Part shown: one piece after another, positions 16,843 through 26,021 of the stretch
How positions within the stretch are numbered: the stretch's first letter is position 1
Layout of the letters: each line of letters begins with the position of its first letter
Assembly (NCBI RefSeq): GCF_018100925.1
Contig: NZ_JAGJEH010000010.1
Span: 62,001-126,000, forward strand
Source: Pseudoalteromonas luteoviolacea
Lineage (GTDB): Bacteria; Pseudomonadota; Gammaproteobacteria; Enterobacterales; Alteromonadaceae
Length of the DNA: 64,000 bases
Direction: 5' to 3'
Notes under the pieces: model-generated
The model's input: only the letters and a program-made list of their open reading frames with translations
Database searches by the model: none
What the model was told of the DNA's origin: nothing
Program-made: the position numbers and the translations under genes

Positions 16843-17181
16843 ATGGCCAACCACCCAACATTTAATACACAAATGAAGTCTAGACTATCTCAGCATCTGG
16901 TGTCTGCTCATAGCGGTGCTGACTTAAGTCCAAAACCTGTCAAGTTAGTGCGTACTCCAAAAGGGGCGCAATTATTAAAGTATGCACGAAAATGCAGGGG
17001 TTATACACAAGCTGAATCAGCAGCTTGTTATGGTATTGAGGAGCGCACGCTAAGGCGTTGGGAAAATAATGAATATAACCCTAGATGGAATGATGTTATT
17101 TCGTTGATTGAAGATGTGTATTTAATGGATATTACTCAAGTTATTGAAGGAGTAAGGAATGACTCCGAATTAACTGCGTAA
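16843..17181 (+). CDS. Small XRE-type HTH regulator, Cro-like position
   Basis: A 112-aa protein. The ATG at 16843 has AGGAAAG 7 bases upstream; an in-frame TTG at 16816 lacks one. The HTH spans about residues 46-95 (GAQLLKYARKCRGYTQAESAACYGIEERTLRRWENN), after a 40-residue basic tail. It diverges from the S24 repressor, the position Cro or an activator takes in lambdoid switches. The stop codon overlaps a TGCGTAA box. The target could be its own promoter or genes elsewhere, since no phage gene follows. Confidence 0.75.
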   Translation: MANHPTFNTQMKSRLSQHLVSAHSGADLSPKPVKLVRTPKGAQLLKYARKCRGYTQAESAACYGIEERTLRRWENNEYNPRWNDVISLIEDVYLMDITQVIEGVRNDSELTA

Positions 17182-17589
17182 ATAGTTACGCGTTTGCTGT
17201 ATATCATAAATCAGGTCAGTTTATTACGCGCCCTTTAAAGTTGCGTAATATTATGACCTCTTTAGATAAAGCCTCGTTGCTTGTCAGGTAAGCCGAGTAG
17301 TCGTTAAAGTAGCTGAGGAGTAAGTTTTTATGATGAACTTGGGTGTATTACATAGGATAGCTGATTTTTTCTAATGACCCCTTATTAAACTCAAATGGTT
17401 CCATAATCACCCTTCGCGTGAAAAATCTATTTTATTGATTTAAAAGGAAGATTTTCTATTTTAAGATATTGATTCGAAGATAGAGGCTTTTGATATTAGA
17501 GACTTTGCCTGTTAACTTTTTACTCAATGGATAGCTGAGGAAGCAGTACAGACTACAAATATTTTTCTCAATATAGAAAGGAAATTATT
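17182..17589. other. Intergenic region with further TGCGTAA-like boxes
   Basis: 408 bases with no supported gene. The left part holds TTACGCG (17186-17192, 17223-17229) and TGCGTAA (17242-17248). A 14-codon ORF near 17331 has AGGAG upstream but no other support. The right part precedes the secreted-protein gene; AGAAAGGAAA near 17575-17585 is that gene's ribosome binding site. Confidence 0.45.
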
Positions 17590-18372
17590 ATGTCTTTATC
17601 TAAATTATCACTGACCATTGGTACGTTATTGGCGAGTTTAAATTGTTATGCATCAGCGCAAAATGTGGCAGATGTCGATGGTTATGAGCGCGTAACCAGC
17701 TACGCTTATGGACCCGTCAGAAGTGTGGCTATTACCAGTGAACATGCCCACAAACTGGTACTTAACGTACGACTTAGCAACGAATTTAGTCGCTGCGATA
17801 GTGCCAATGTATACTCTAATCGTACACACACTAACCTTGCAAGTTTAAATGTCTCTGTAAATTCCCATATACAGGCAAGTTTGACAATGGAAACAGATCT
17901 CAGTGATGAAAATGTACTACAAGATGCTAAGACGGTTCATATAGGGTGTACTGATGAGTTCGGGCAAGATTACAACGTGTTAGTCAATGTGCCTGGCGCG
18001 CCAATTGTCGACTGGCAAATTTCCTTGCAACCAGCGGGTAAGTTTATTTATAAACCATATTCATATGGCTATCATTCAGCATATAAAATTGAAAGTCGTC
18101 TTAGTATAAATAACCAAAACACGCAGTCTTACTGTACAACTATAGCAAATCGGGGTGTATCGCTTGGTCTATTTCATGGTGAAGACCGCAAAGGTCCTTT
18201 TCATTCAGACGTATTTATAAAAAATGAAGTATTGGCGAACCCTGCACATCAAGTTTTGTATCAAATTATTGAGTGTGAAAATGCGGCCGGAAAGACCATG
18301 GCAGTGAAGGTTTTCAATTTAACAAACCCCAATCACATCCACCTTTGGGAGGATCAGTTGATAGTTAAATAA
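17590..18372 (+). CDS. Secreted protein of unknown function
   Basis: A 260-aa protein with a signal peptide (MSLSKLSLTIGTLLASLNCYASA, cleavage near residue 23). The mature part has four cysteines likely to form disulfides (in FSRCDSA, HIGCTDE, QSYCTT and IIECEN) and a beta-rich repeating look; the middle contains VNVPGAPIVDWQISL, slightly like the PGAPKVEWM near the start of the mature chitinase in this window. No family is recognised. AAAGGAAA precedes the ATG. It ends at a bidirectional terminator facing lipA. Confidence 0.65.
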   Translation: MSLSKLSLTIGTLLASLNCYASAQNVADVDGYERVTSYAYGPVRSVAITSEHAHKLVLNVRLSNEFSRCDSANVYSNRTHTNLASLNVSVNSHIQASLTMETDLSDENVLQDAKTVHIGCTDEFGQDYNVLVNVPGAPIVDWQISLQPAGKFIYKPYSYGYHSAYKIESRLSINNQNTQSYCTTIANRGVSLGLFHGEDRKGPFHSDVFIKNEVLANPAHQVLYQIIECENAAGKTMAVKVFNLTNPNHIHLWEDQLIVK

Positions 18373-18384
18373 AAGGGGCGAATA

Positions 18385-18413
18385 AAAAAGCAAGTCGTGA
18401 GACTTGCTTTTTT
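18385..18413. terminator. Bidirectional terminator between the secreted protein gene and lipA
   Basis: AAAAAGCAAGTC (18385-18396), loop GTGA, GACTTGCTTTTTTT (18401-18413). T-runs follow the stem on both strands. Confidence 0.9.
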
Positions 18414-18428
18414 ATGTGCAAAGATAAA

Positions 18429-19394
18429 TTACTTAACTTCTTTACCTGCGGCTTGTTGATCAGCATGGTAGCTTGAGCGAACAAAAGGACCACATGCTGC
18501 GTGTGAAAAGCCTATTTCGTCCGCATAGTCTTTCAGCGCGTCAAACTCTACCGGTGGCACATAACGCTTAACAGGTAAGTGGTGCTTCGAAGGTGCAAGA
18601 TATTGACCAACTGTCAGCATATCGACGTTATGCTCTCGAAGATCTCTTAAGACTTCTTCGATTTCTGGGATCTCTTCCCCTAATCCAACCATCAAACCTG
18701 ATTTAGTTTTAACTTCAGGGTGTGCCTCTTTAAATCGGCGTAACAACTCTAAAGACCATTTATAGTCGGCACCTGGACGAGCTAGTTTGTAAAGTCTCGG
18801 TGCTGTTTCTAAGTTGTGGTTGAACACATCAGGTGGCGTTTCAGTTAAGATCTCCAAGGCACGATCCATACGACCGCGGAAATCAGGAACTAGGATTTCA
18901 ATTGTAATGCCTGGATTATGTTTGCGGATTTCTCTTATGCAATCAGCAAAGTGCTGGGCACCACCGTCACGTAAGTCATCTCTGTCTACAGAGGTGATCA
19001 CCACATATTTAAGCTTCATATCTTTAATAGTGAGTGCTAACTTTTCTGGCTCTGCCGCGTCAGGCTTCAGCGGGCGACCATGTGCCACATCACAGAATGG
19101 ACAACGACGAGTACAAATAGCACCTAAAATCATGAAAGTTGCTGTACCGTGATTAAAGCATTCAGACAAATTAGGGCAAGATGCTTCTTCACAAACAGAG
19201 TGTAAGCCATGCTTTCGCATCGCGCTTTTGATCCCTTCTATTCGCTCACTTGATTTTGGTAAGCGGATCTTTAGCCATTCTGGTTTGCGGAGCATTTGCT
19301 CTCGTTCAGTTGGTAGTACTTTTACCGGGATCAATGCCATTTTTTCAGCATCGCGTAACTTTACACCCGGTTCCATTTTGACTGGTTTACTCAT
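18429..19394 (-). CDS. lipA: Lipoyl synthase
   Basis: A 321-aa radical SAM enzyme that inserts two sulfur atoms into protein-bound octanoyl groups. Auxiliary cluster cysteines are C68, C73 and C79 (CEEASCPNLSEC); the SAM cluster cysteines are C94, C98 and C101 (CTRRCPFC). The C-terminal RSSYHA supplies the serine ligand of the auxiliary cluster. The start overlaps the lipB stop by 4 bases. Order ybeD-lipB-lipA is as in E. coli. Confidence 0.97.
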   Translation of the reverse strand: MSKPVKMEPGVKLRDAEKMALIPVKVLPTEREQMLRKPEWLKIRLPKSSERIEGIKSAMRKHGLHSVCEEASCPNLSECFNHGTATFMILGAICTRRCPFCDVAHGRPLKPDAAEPEKLALTIKDMKLKYVVITSVDRDDLRDGGAQHFADCIREIRKHNPGITIEILVPDFRGRMDRALEILTETPPDVFNHNLETAPRLYKLARPGADYKWSLELLRRFKEAHPEVKTKSGLMVGLGEEIPEIEEVLRDLREHNVDMLTVGQYLAPSKHHLPVKRYVPPVEFDALKDYADEIGFSHAACGPFVRSSYHADQQAAGKEVK

Positions 19395-20044
19395 TCGTTC
19401 TCAAACCCTTCAGTGTGAACAACATGCTCAGCGTTAATGCGCTTAAGCATATGTTTGATGAGCCCTTGACCCGCTTTATCAAGTGAATCAGGCCCATTTA
19501 AATCGCTAGTTTGTACCATCTCCATGCCAGCATAGCCGCATGGGTTAATACGTAAAAATGGACTAAGGTCCATATTGACATTCAGTGCAAGCCCGTGAAA
19601 TGAACAGCCTCTTCTTACTCTTAAACCCAAAGAAGCCACTTTACGGTCATCGACGTAAACGCCTGGAGCGTCTGCTTTGGCGTTGGCATTGATATTGTGC
19701 TCTTGCAATGTATCAATGATGGTTTCTTCGAGCCAAGTAACAAGTTCACGCACGCCAATTTTTAGACGTCGTAAATTAAATAGAACGTACATCATTTGCT
19801 GCCCAGGACCGTGATAAGTTACTTGGCCGCCTCTATCAACTTTCACAACAGGAATATCTCCTGGTGCAAGCAGGTGTTCTGCTTTACCAGCCTGGCCTTG
19901 AGTAAATACAGGATCATGTTCAACTAGCCAGATTTCATCTGGCGCAGAATCGTCACGTTGATCTGTGAATTGCTGCATTTTTTGCCATATTGGCTCGTAA
20001 CTTTTTCGTCCTAGGTGACGAATGATGACATGATGGTTGCTCAT
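19391..20044 (-). CDS. lipB: Octanoyl-[ACP]:protein N-octanoyltransferase
   Basis: A 217-aa enzyme moving octanoyl from ACP to the lipoyl domains of 2-oxoacid dehydrogenases and GcvH. RGGQVTYHGPGQ, the catalytic K135 (RKVASLG) and thioester C169 (INPCGYAG) sit exactly as in E. coli LipB. Twelve bases separate it from the ybeD-like gene; its end overlaps the lipA start. Confidence 0.97.
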   Translation of the reverse strand: MSNHHVIIRHLGRKSYEPIWQKMQQFTDQRDDSAPDEIWLVEHDPVFTQGQAGKAEHLLAPGDIPVVKVDRGGQVTYHGPGQQMMYVLFNLRRLKIGVRELVTWLEETIIDTLQEHNINANAKADAPGVYVDDRKVASLGLRVRRGCSFHGLALNVNMDLSPFLRINPCGYAGMEMVQTSDLNGPDSLDKAGQGLIKHMLKRINAEHVVHTEGFENE

Positions 20045-20056
20045 GGACTTCCCTGA

Positions 20057-20335
20057 TTACAATACGTAACGAACCGCTTCGATACTACCGAGCTCGGTAT
20101 ATATCTGCTCAATGTGTTCTTTTGACGTTACCGTTGCAACTAAAGTCACTGATTCATATGTCCCTTTACTGCTTGGCTTCACCTTAGGTGCGTAGTCACC
20201 AGGCGCAATAGCTTGCATTTTAGTCAGGATTTGATCTGTCAGATCAACGTTTGCTAGGCCCATAATTTTAAAAGTAAACGGGCAAGGGAATTCTAAGTAC
20301 TCATCAAACTTAGTGTTTTTTACAGGTGTTACCAT
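20057..20335 (-). CDS. ybeD: DUF493 family protein YbeD
   Basis: A 92-aa ferredoxin-like (ACT-resembling) small protein: LEFPCPFTFKIMG, then PSSKGTYESVT and a C-terminal VRYVL. I use the ATG at 20335, which has GAGGAAA upstream and gives a length near E. coli YbeD (87 aa); the longer frame to 20392 adds 19 residues with no homology. Its function is unknown; it is conserved next to lipB and dacA. Confidence 0.9.
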   Translation of the reverse strand: MVTPVKNTKFDEYLEFPCPFTFKIMGLANVDLTDQILTKMQAIAPGDYAPKVKPSSKGTYESVTLVATVTSKEHIEQIYTELGSIEAVRYVL

Positions 20336-20441
20336 GACGGTTTCCTCACTACAGATACTAAGCGATGATTGTGTAATGTGAATTGTTTTCACTTAGGCAT
20401 CATCACCTCAATAATGCCGGGCATTCTATCATTTTTGCAGC

Positions 20442-20467
20442 AAAAAAAAACGCCTCTAATAGAGGCG
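20442..20467 (-). terminator. dacA terminator
   Basis: On the minus strand CGCCTCT, a 3-base loop, AGAGGCG (20467-20451), then nine T (20450-20442). It lies between dacA and ybeD, so the lip genes probably have their own promoter. Confidence 0.9.
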
Positions 20468-20498
20468 CTGTTGCATTATATACATACTCTGCACAGGG

Positions 20499-21665
20499 TT
20501 ATTGCATGATCTGTAAACGTAAGTAGTCGTATATGCGGCTGAAGAAACTGCCTTCTTCGATTTCTTCGAGTGTAACAAGTGGATACTCGGCAATATCTTC
20601 CCCTTCAAGTTGCAAGAACAAAGTACCTACAGTACTGCCCTTTGCAAGGGGAGCGGTCAGCGTTTGGTCCAACTCAAAATGTGCCTTCAAGTTCTTGCGT
20701 TGGCCACGAGGAATGGTAATAGGTGTATCTTGTGTGATACCCAAAGAGACAGTTTCTTTGTTACCCATCCAAATACGTTGATCTGCAAAACTATCACCTG
20801 CTTTGTAAGGAGTAATCGTTTCGAAAAATCTAAAGCCATAGTTTAGCAGCTTCTTGCTTTCTACTTTTCTCGCTCGCTCGCTCTCTGTGCCCATCACGAC
20901 GGCTATAAGTCTCATGTCGCCCTTGGTTGCAGAGGTGACTAAGCTGTAGCCTGCTTCTGCGGTATGGCCGGTTTTTATACCATCCACATCTAAGCTTGCA
21001 TCCCACAGTAGTGAGTTGCGGTTATATTGCTTGATACCATTAAACGTAAAAGACTTTTGCTTATAAAGTGCATACTCTTCAGGGACATCACGGATCAGCG
21101 CAGCCCCCAGAGTGGCCATGTCTCTAGGTGTGGTGAATTGCTCAGGGGCATCTAAACCATGGCTATTGATAAAATAGCTATTGGTCATACCTAGTTTTTC
21201 AGCGTGTGCATTCATCAAATCAGCAAAAGCACTTTCGCTACCAGCTATATGCTCGGCCATTGCAACACATGCATCATTTCCTGATTGAATAATGATACCG
21301 TGGTTTAAATCATCAACGCTGACTTTTTTCCCTACTTCGATAAACATTTTTGAAGATTCAGGGAAGTTTTTTGCCCAAGCTTTTTCACTGATGGTAACCA
21401 TGTCATTGGGAGAAATATTACCAGCAAGAATTTCTGTACCAATCACGTAACTGGTCATCATTTTAGTTAAACTTGCAGGTAAAAGCTTAGTATCCGCTTC
21501 TCCTTCAGCGATGACTTTACCTGTCGTGAAGTCGACCAGGAAATAACCTTTCGCACTCACTTGCGGTGGAGAAGGTATGATCTGTGCACTTGCCGAAAAC
21601 AATGACAAAGAACACACGACACCAAGGATTTTTTTAACTACTTTTGGTTTAAATACTGTCATCAT
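20499..21665 (-). CDS. dacA: D-alanyl-D-alanine carboxypeptidase (PBP5/6 type)
   Basis: A 388-aa penicillin-binding protein that trims D-Ala from peptidoglycan stem peptides in the periplasm. Signal peptide ends near FSASA (about residue 27). Catalytic motifs: S65-x-x-K68 (PASLTK), S128-G-N130, K231-T-G. A C-terminal beta domain and a final amphipathic helix (SRIYDYLRLQIMQ) anchor it to the inner membrane. Both M1 and M2 are possible starts. Confidence 0.95.
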   Translation of the reverse strand: MMTVFKPKVVKKILGVVCSLSLFSASAQIIPSPPQVSAKGYFLVDFTTGKVIAEGEADTKLLPASLTKMMTSYVIGTEILAGNISPNDMVTISEKAWAKNFPESSKMFIEVGKKVSVDDLNHGIIIQSGNDACVAMAEHIAGSESAFADLMNAHAEKLGMTNSYFINSHGLDAPEQFTTPRDMATLGAALIRDVPEEYALYKQKSFTFNGIKQYNRNSLLWDASLDVDGIKTGHTAEAGYSLVTSATKGDMRLIAVVMGTESERARKVESKKLLNYGFRFFETITPYKAGDSFADQRIWMGNKETVSLGITQDTPITIPRGQRKNLKAHFELDQTLTAPLAKGSTVGTLFLQLEGEDIAEYPLVTLEEIEEGSFFSRIYDYLRLQIMQ

Positions 21666-21808
21666 GCTCGCTTTTTAATTAGTCTGGGTAGTCGCTCAAT
21701 TGTTAGACCAACCAGTAGATTTTATTTTTGTACTGCATACTACATATTATACCTATATGCAGGCATTAGTCGCGGAACAAAAATTATGTAATTCAGTTTT
21801 AGAATATT

Positions 21809-22564
21809 TTAAAGTTCATACTCTGTGTAAAGCAAGAAAGCTTTATTAAATTCACCTTCTTGTAAGGTTTGTAGCACTTTTTGTGCTGTATGATCATCCA
21901 AAATGGGTCCAAGTCGCAATTTGTAAAGATTATCTTCAAACGCGATAGGTGTACCTAGTTCAAATTTATTAGAAAGTTGCACCGCTAAAGCCTGTACATT
22001 TTCCATACTGCTGCCAGCGGCAACTTGCACATAAGTTAAGCGTGGATTTTTTCGGTCAATAGTAATCGCCTCAATCTTAACCTCAGCTGTACCTTGTAAA
22101 TGATAACCCAGTTTATATGCGGCAGCATAAGACAGGTCAATGATCCTATCATCATGAAAAGGCCCGCGATCATTCACTCGGACAATGGCACTTACGTTGT
22201 TTTGCAAATTGGTGACCTTGACAAAACTGGGCAAAGGCAGTGTTTTATGAGCTGCTGTCATGTCAAACATGTTGAATGTTTCACCATTGGATGTGTAGTA
22301 ACCATGAAATTTACGGCCATACCAAGACGCAGTCCCTGTTTGCGTAAACCCTTTTTCATCCGACATTGGTGCATAGTGTTTACCAAGCACCGTATAAGGA
22401 CGTCCAGCACTGACACTTTTTGGCTCGTTGGTGACTTTGGCATCTTGCATTTCGAGCTCAGTCGGGGCACGCAGCGGTGCCTTGTCTTGATTTGTATGAT
22501 ATCGACTACTACATGCGCTGAGAAGTAGTACGACAGCCAAAGGAATAAGGACGTTTTTCTTCAT
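21809..22564 (-). CDS. rlpA: RlpA family septal-ring lipoprotein with SPOR domain
   Basis: A 251-aa outer-membrane lipoprotein: lipobox LLSAC with lipidated C18, a double-psi beta-barrel (about 78-170) beginning GTASWYGRKFHG with VRVNDRGPF, and a C-terminal SPOR domain (about 175-251) that binds denuded septal glycan. In Pseudomonas RlpA is a lytic transglycosylase; activity here is inferred. It follows rodA by 3 bases. Confidence 0.93.
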   Translation of the reverse strand: MKKNVLIPLAVVLLLSACSSRYHTNQDKAPLRAPTELEMQDAKVTNEPKSVSAGRPYTVLGKHYAPMSDEKGFTQTGTASWYGRKFHGYYTSNGETFNMFDMTAAHKTLPLPSFVKVTNLQNNVSAIVRVNDRGPFHDDRIIDLSYAAAYKLGYHLQGTAEVKIEAITIDRKNPRLTYVQVAAGSSMENVQALAVQLSNKFELGTPIAFEDNLYKLRLGPILDDHTAQKVLQTLQEGEFNKAFLLYTEYEL

Positions 22565-22567
22565 AAA

Positions 22568-23674
22568 TTACTTTAATAACATTTTTTTATCTGTTGCTAT
22601 TGCCATAATGATACCGAAACCAGCCATCAGTGTAACCATCGATGTCCCACCGTAACTGATCAAAGGCAGTGGTACGCCAACAACGGGTAATAATCCGGAT
22701 ACCATGCCGATATTGACAAAGATATATACAAAAAAGGTGAGGGTGAGTGCGCCTGCGAGCAACTTGCTAAATGCTTCTTGTGCATTGACTGCAATATAAA
22801 GCCCTCGGCCGATTATAAATAAGTACACACTTAACAACATGACGACGCCAAGCAGGCCAAACTCTTCGCTCAATACTGAGAAAATGAAATCAGTATGGCG
22901 CTCTGGTAAAAATTCGAGCTGTGATTGCGTACCATGTAGCCAACCTTTGCCCTCTATCCCTCCTGAGCCGATGGCTATTTTTGACTGAATAATATGATAT
23001 CCAGCGCCTAGCGGGTCACTTTCCGGATCGAGTAAAGTTAAAACACGCTGCTTTTGATATTCATGCATGACAAAATGCCACATAGCAAATGCCCCAGGAA
23101 TAGCCAATAACACACTGGTTCCGATTAGACGCCAGCTTAAACCAGATAAAAACAACACAAAAATGCCTGAACTGGCTATCAGTAAAGAGGTGCCTAAATC
23201 AGGCTGTTTTTGGATCAAGACAGTAGGGACTAGAACGATAGCAAACCCGATCACTAGGTGTAGCATTTTAGGGGGCAATTGTTGTCGGCCTATGTACCAC
23301 GCAACCATCATAGGAACGGCTAATTTCATAATTTCTGAAGGCTGAAAACGCGTAACACCAATATCTAGCCAACGCTTTGCTCCATTGATGGTAATGCCAA
23401 AAAAGAATACCCCAATGAGCATAACTAATCCCACGGTGTACAGTGGAAAGACCAGCCTTTTTAGTGTGTTGGGGGAGATTTGAGCCATTACAAAAAGGGC
23501 GACAATGGCACCTAACATCCGTGTTGCATGGCGTGCCATCATGTCCATGTTTTGACCGCTGGCACTGTAAACGACGGCTAAACTACCGATCATCATGACA
23601 AGCAGCGCTGCCAGCAGAGGAAAATCAATGTGAATTCGTTGCCAAAATGAACGGCGCTTTCTCAATTGGTTCAT
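22568..23674 (-). CDS. mrdB: Peptidoglycan glycosyltransferase RodA
   Basis: A 368-aa SEDS-family polytopic membrane protein, with about ten hydrophobic segments. Family signatures include RWLDIGVTRFQPSEIMKLAVP, KQPDLGTSLLI, GSGGIEGKGWLHGTQ and the C-terminal GVPLPLISYGGTSM. It polymerises lipid II in the elongasome with PBP2, whose gene overlaps by 4 bases upstream. Confidence 0.96.
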   Translation of the reverse strand: MNQLRKRRSFWQRIHIDFPLLAALLVMMIGSLAVVYSASGQNMDMMARHATRMLGAIVALFVMAQISPNTLKRLVFPLYTVGLVMLIGVFFFGITINGAKRWLDIGVTRFQPSEIMKLAVPMMVAWYIGRQQLPPKMLHLVIGFAIVLVPTVLIQKQPDLGTSLLIASSGIFVLFLSGLSWRLIGTSVLLAIPGAFAMWHFVMHEYQKQRVLTLLDPESDPLGAGYHIIQSKIAIGSGGIEGKGWLHGTQSQLEFLPERHTDFIFSVLSEEFGLLGVVMLLSVYLFIIGRGLYIAVNAQEAFSKLLAGALTLTFFVYIFVNIGMVSGLLPVVGVPLPLISYGGTSMVTLMAGFGIIMAIATDKKMLLK

Positions 23675-25542
23675 TTACCCTCCGTGTCACTTGGATAAGA
23701 CTCAAAATAATAATCCATAAGCTTGCGTGCGATTGGGGCTGCGATAGTTGAACCGCCCCCTTGGTTTTCGACAATAACGGTGACGACAATCCTGGGGTCA
23801 TTGAAAGGCGCAAACCCTACATAAATGCCATTATCTCGATGTTTTTCTTTTAAGCTTTCTGCATCATACTTTTCACCTTGCGCAATACTCACTATCTGTG
23901 CAGTACCTGTTTTACCAGCAGGATCATAGTTTGCCCCTTTAAATGCTTTGTGTGCTGTACCGGTCGCTTTTTTTACGGTGTTATGCATGGCATCGAGTGC
24001 AATTTGCCAATTACGGGGATCTTTTAACACAACAGGCGGCTTTTCCTCTGTATACATTTGCTCCACGTTGTTATTTTGTTTTGCAACTTGCACGAGGTGA
24101 GGTGGGCGATGAATGCCTTTATTTACCAAAATAGAGACTGCATTGGTTATCTGCATCGGTGTCGCAGTCCAATATCCCTGACCGATACCGACAGAGATAG
24201 TATCTCCGGGCCACCAAGACTCTTTGAAGCGCTGTCTCTTCCATTCAGTAGTCGGCATGATTGCTGGGGTTTCTTCGTGTATATCAATTCCCGATAAATC
24301 ACCAAATCCAAACTGGCTCATAAAATTGCTTATTTTAGTGATGCCAAGTTTGTAGGCTGTTTCATAGAAATATGTGTCACATGACTGCTCGATGGCTTCG
24401 TAGACATCCACATGACCATGCCCCCATCGTAACCAGTCTCGCCAGCGATGTTCAACATTGGGGATCTGGAAAAACCCGGGATCCCAAACTTTGGTATTCT
24501 CTTTGACCACTCCTTCCTCTAAAGCCAAAATAGCAAGGTGAGGTTTGACGGTTGAAGCGGGTGCATATCGCCCCTGAGTTGCACGATTGATAAGTGGTCT
24601 GTCTGGGTTAAGCAGCGCGCGATAATCTTTGCTACTTATACCATGAACAAATAGATTTGGGTCGTAACTTGGATTTGAGTAGAGCGCGAGGATCCCACCA
24701 TCTTTAGGATCCATAACGACAATGGCTCCACGCACGCCATCAAGCACTTCTTGGGCAATTTTCTGTAACCCAATGTCTAACGTCAATACCAAGTCTTCAC
24801 CAGGTTTGGGATGCTCAATGCTTAGTGAACGAATAATTCGGCCACGATTATTGACTTCTACACGCTGAGAGCCTACTTGGCCATGGAGGCGCTGCTCATA
24901 AAATTTCTCGATCCCGAGTTTACCAAAGTCATGGGTGGCGCGGTAATTTTTGGCAAGGCCTTGAGATTCTAGTTCGCTGAGCTCTTTTTTGTTGAGTCGA
25001 GATACATAGCCTAAAGCGTGGGTCAGTGCGTCGCCATAGGGGTAATGTCGTGCTAATCTCGCTTCAATGCTAAAACCGGGGAAGCGGTGTTGATTGACCG
25101 CGAAAATAGCGACTTCTTGTTCGTCTAGACGTGCCTTAAGAATTTGGCTTTTAAAGCGCCGAGAACGTCGGTTACTTTTTATTACTGCTTCTTTTTGTGC
25201 ATCTGTAATGCTGATAATTTCGCTGAGTTGCTGCAGCGATAATGCCAGATCGTCAACTTGCTCAGGAATAACTTCTAGGTTATAAACAGGCCTATTTTCG
25301 GCCAACAATACGCCATTTCTATCGTAAATTAACCCGCGATTGGGGGCGATAGGAATAACTTTAATGCGATTATCATTGGAGCGGGTTTGATAAGTTTCGT
25401 GCTTTTCAACTTGCAGTGTATAGATGTTGTTAAGCAGAACTCCAATAAGGATAACGACAAAAACGAAGCCAACAAAAGCGCGTCGCGCAAACAAATTGGC
25501 TTCAGCGCTATGGTCGCGGATCGTTGGCCGGTTTTTTATCAT
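23671..25542 (-). CDS. mrdA: Penicillin-binding protein 2
   Basis: A 623-aa class B transpeptidase of the elongasome. One N-terminal TM (about 22-42), a dimerisation/pedestal region (about 60-240), and the transpeptidase domain (about 255-610) with active-site S330-T-V-K333 and KTGTAQ. The order rlmH-mrdA-mrdB-rlpA-dacA is the conserved gammaproteobacterial one. The stop overlaps rodA. Confidence 0.97.
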   Translation of the reverse strand: MIKNRPTIRDHSAEANLFARRAFVGFVFVVILIGVLLNNIYTLQVEKHETYQTRSNDNRIKVIPIAPNRGLIYDRNGVLLAENRPVYNLEVIPEQVDDLALSLQQLSEIISITDAQKEAVIKSNRRSRRFKSQILKARLDEQEVAIFAVNQHRFPGFSIEARLARHYPYGDALTHALGYVSRLNKKELSELESQGLAKNYRATHDFGKLGIEKFYEQRLHGQVGSQRVEVNNRGRIIRSLSIEHPKPGEDLVLTLDIGLQKIAQEVLDGVRGAIVVMDPKDGGILALYSNPSYDPNLFVHGISSKDYRALLNPDRPLINRATQGRYAPASTVKPHLAILALEEGVVKENTKVWDPGFFQIPNVEHRWRDWLRWGHGHVDVYEAIEQSCDTYFYETAYKLGITKISNFMSQFGFGDLSGIDIHEETPAIMPTTEWKRQRFKESWWPGDTISVGIGQGYWTATPMQITNAVSILVNKGIHRPPHLVQVAKQNNNVEQMYTEEKPPVVLKDPRNWQIALDAMHNTVKKATGTAHKAFKGANYDPAGKTGTAQIVSIAQGEKYDAESLKEKHRDNGIYVGFAPFNDPRIVVTVIVENQGGGSTIAAPIARKLMDYYFESYPSDTEGK

Positions 25543-25549
25543 GGATGGC

Positions 25550-26020
25550 TTATTCTCTGTGATATGGGTGGTTGTTATTTAAGCTCCAGCCTCGGTATAG
25601 ACTTTCAGCAACGACAATTCTTACCAGTGGATGGGGCAATGTTAGATTGGACAGAGACCATTTTTGCTCCGATGCGGCAATACATTCTGGTGCAAGCCCT
25701 TCAGGCCCACCTATCAGTAAGCTGACGTCACGACCATCGAGCTGCCATTTTTCCATGTTAGTTGCTAGTTGGTGTGTATCCCAAGGTTTGCCAGTTACTT
25801 CTAATGTAACGATGCGGTTTCCTTTCGGAATAGCCGCCAGCGTTTTTTCGCCTTCCTGTTGTAAAATGCGTTTAATATCTGCATTTTTACCGCGCTTACC
25901 CGCGCTGATCTCGATTAAGTCTAAAGGCATATCTTTTGGAAAACGACGTTGATACTCTTTAAAACCAGTTTCCACCCATGCCGGCATTTTTGTGCCAACA
26001 GCAATTAACTGAATTTTCAC
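25550..26020 (-). CDS. rlmH: 23S rRNA pseudouridine-1915 N3-methyltransferase
   Basis: A 156-aa SPOUT methyltransferase. The SAM-binding trefoil-knot segments LLIGGPEGL and SLSNLTLPHPLVRIVVAESLYRGWSLNNNHPYHRE are near-invariant in RlmH, which acts on the assembled 70S ribosome. It starts 1 base after rsfS and lies 7 bases before mrdA. Confidence 0.97.
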   Translation of the reverse strand: MKIQLIAVGTKMPAWVETGFKEYQRRFPKDMPLDLIEISAGKRGKNADIKRILQQEGEKTLAAIPKGNRIVTLEVTGKPWDTHQLATNMEKWQLDGRDVSLLIGGPEGLAPECIAASEQKWSLSNLTLPHPLVRIVVAESLYRGWSLNNNHPYHRE

Positions 26021-26021
26021 G

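Noticed and set aside
17331..17375. 14-codon ORF with AGGAG upstream
   Set aside because: Too short to support without conservation data.
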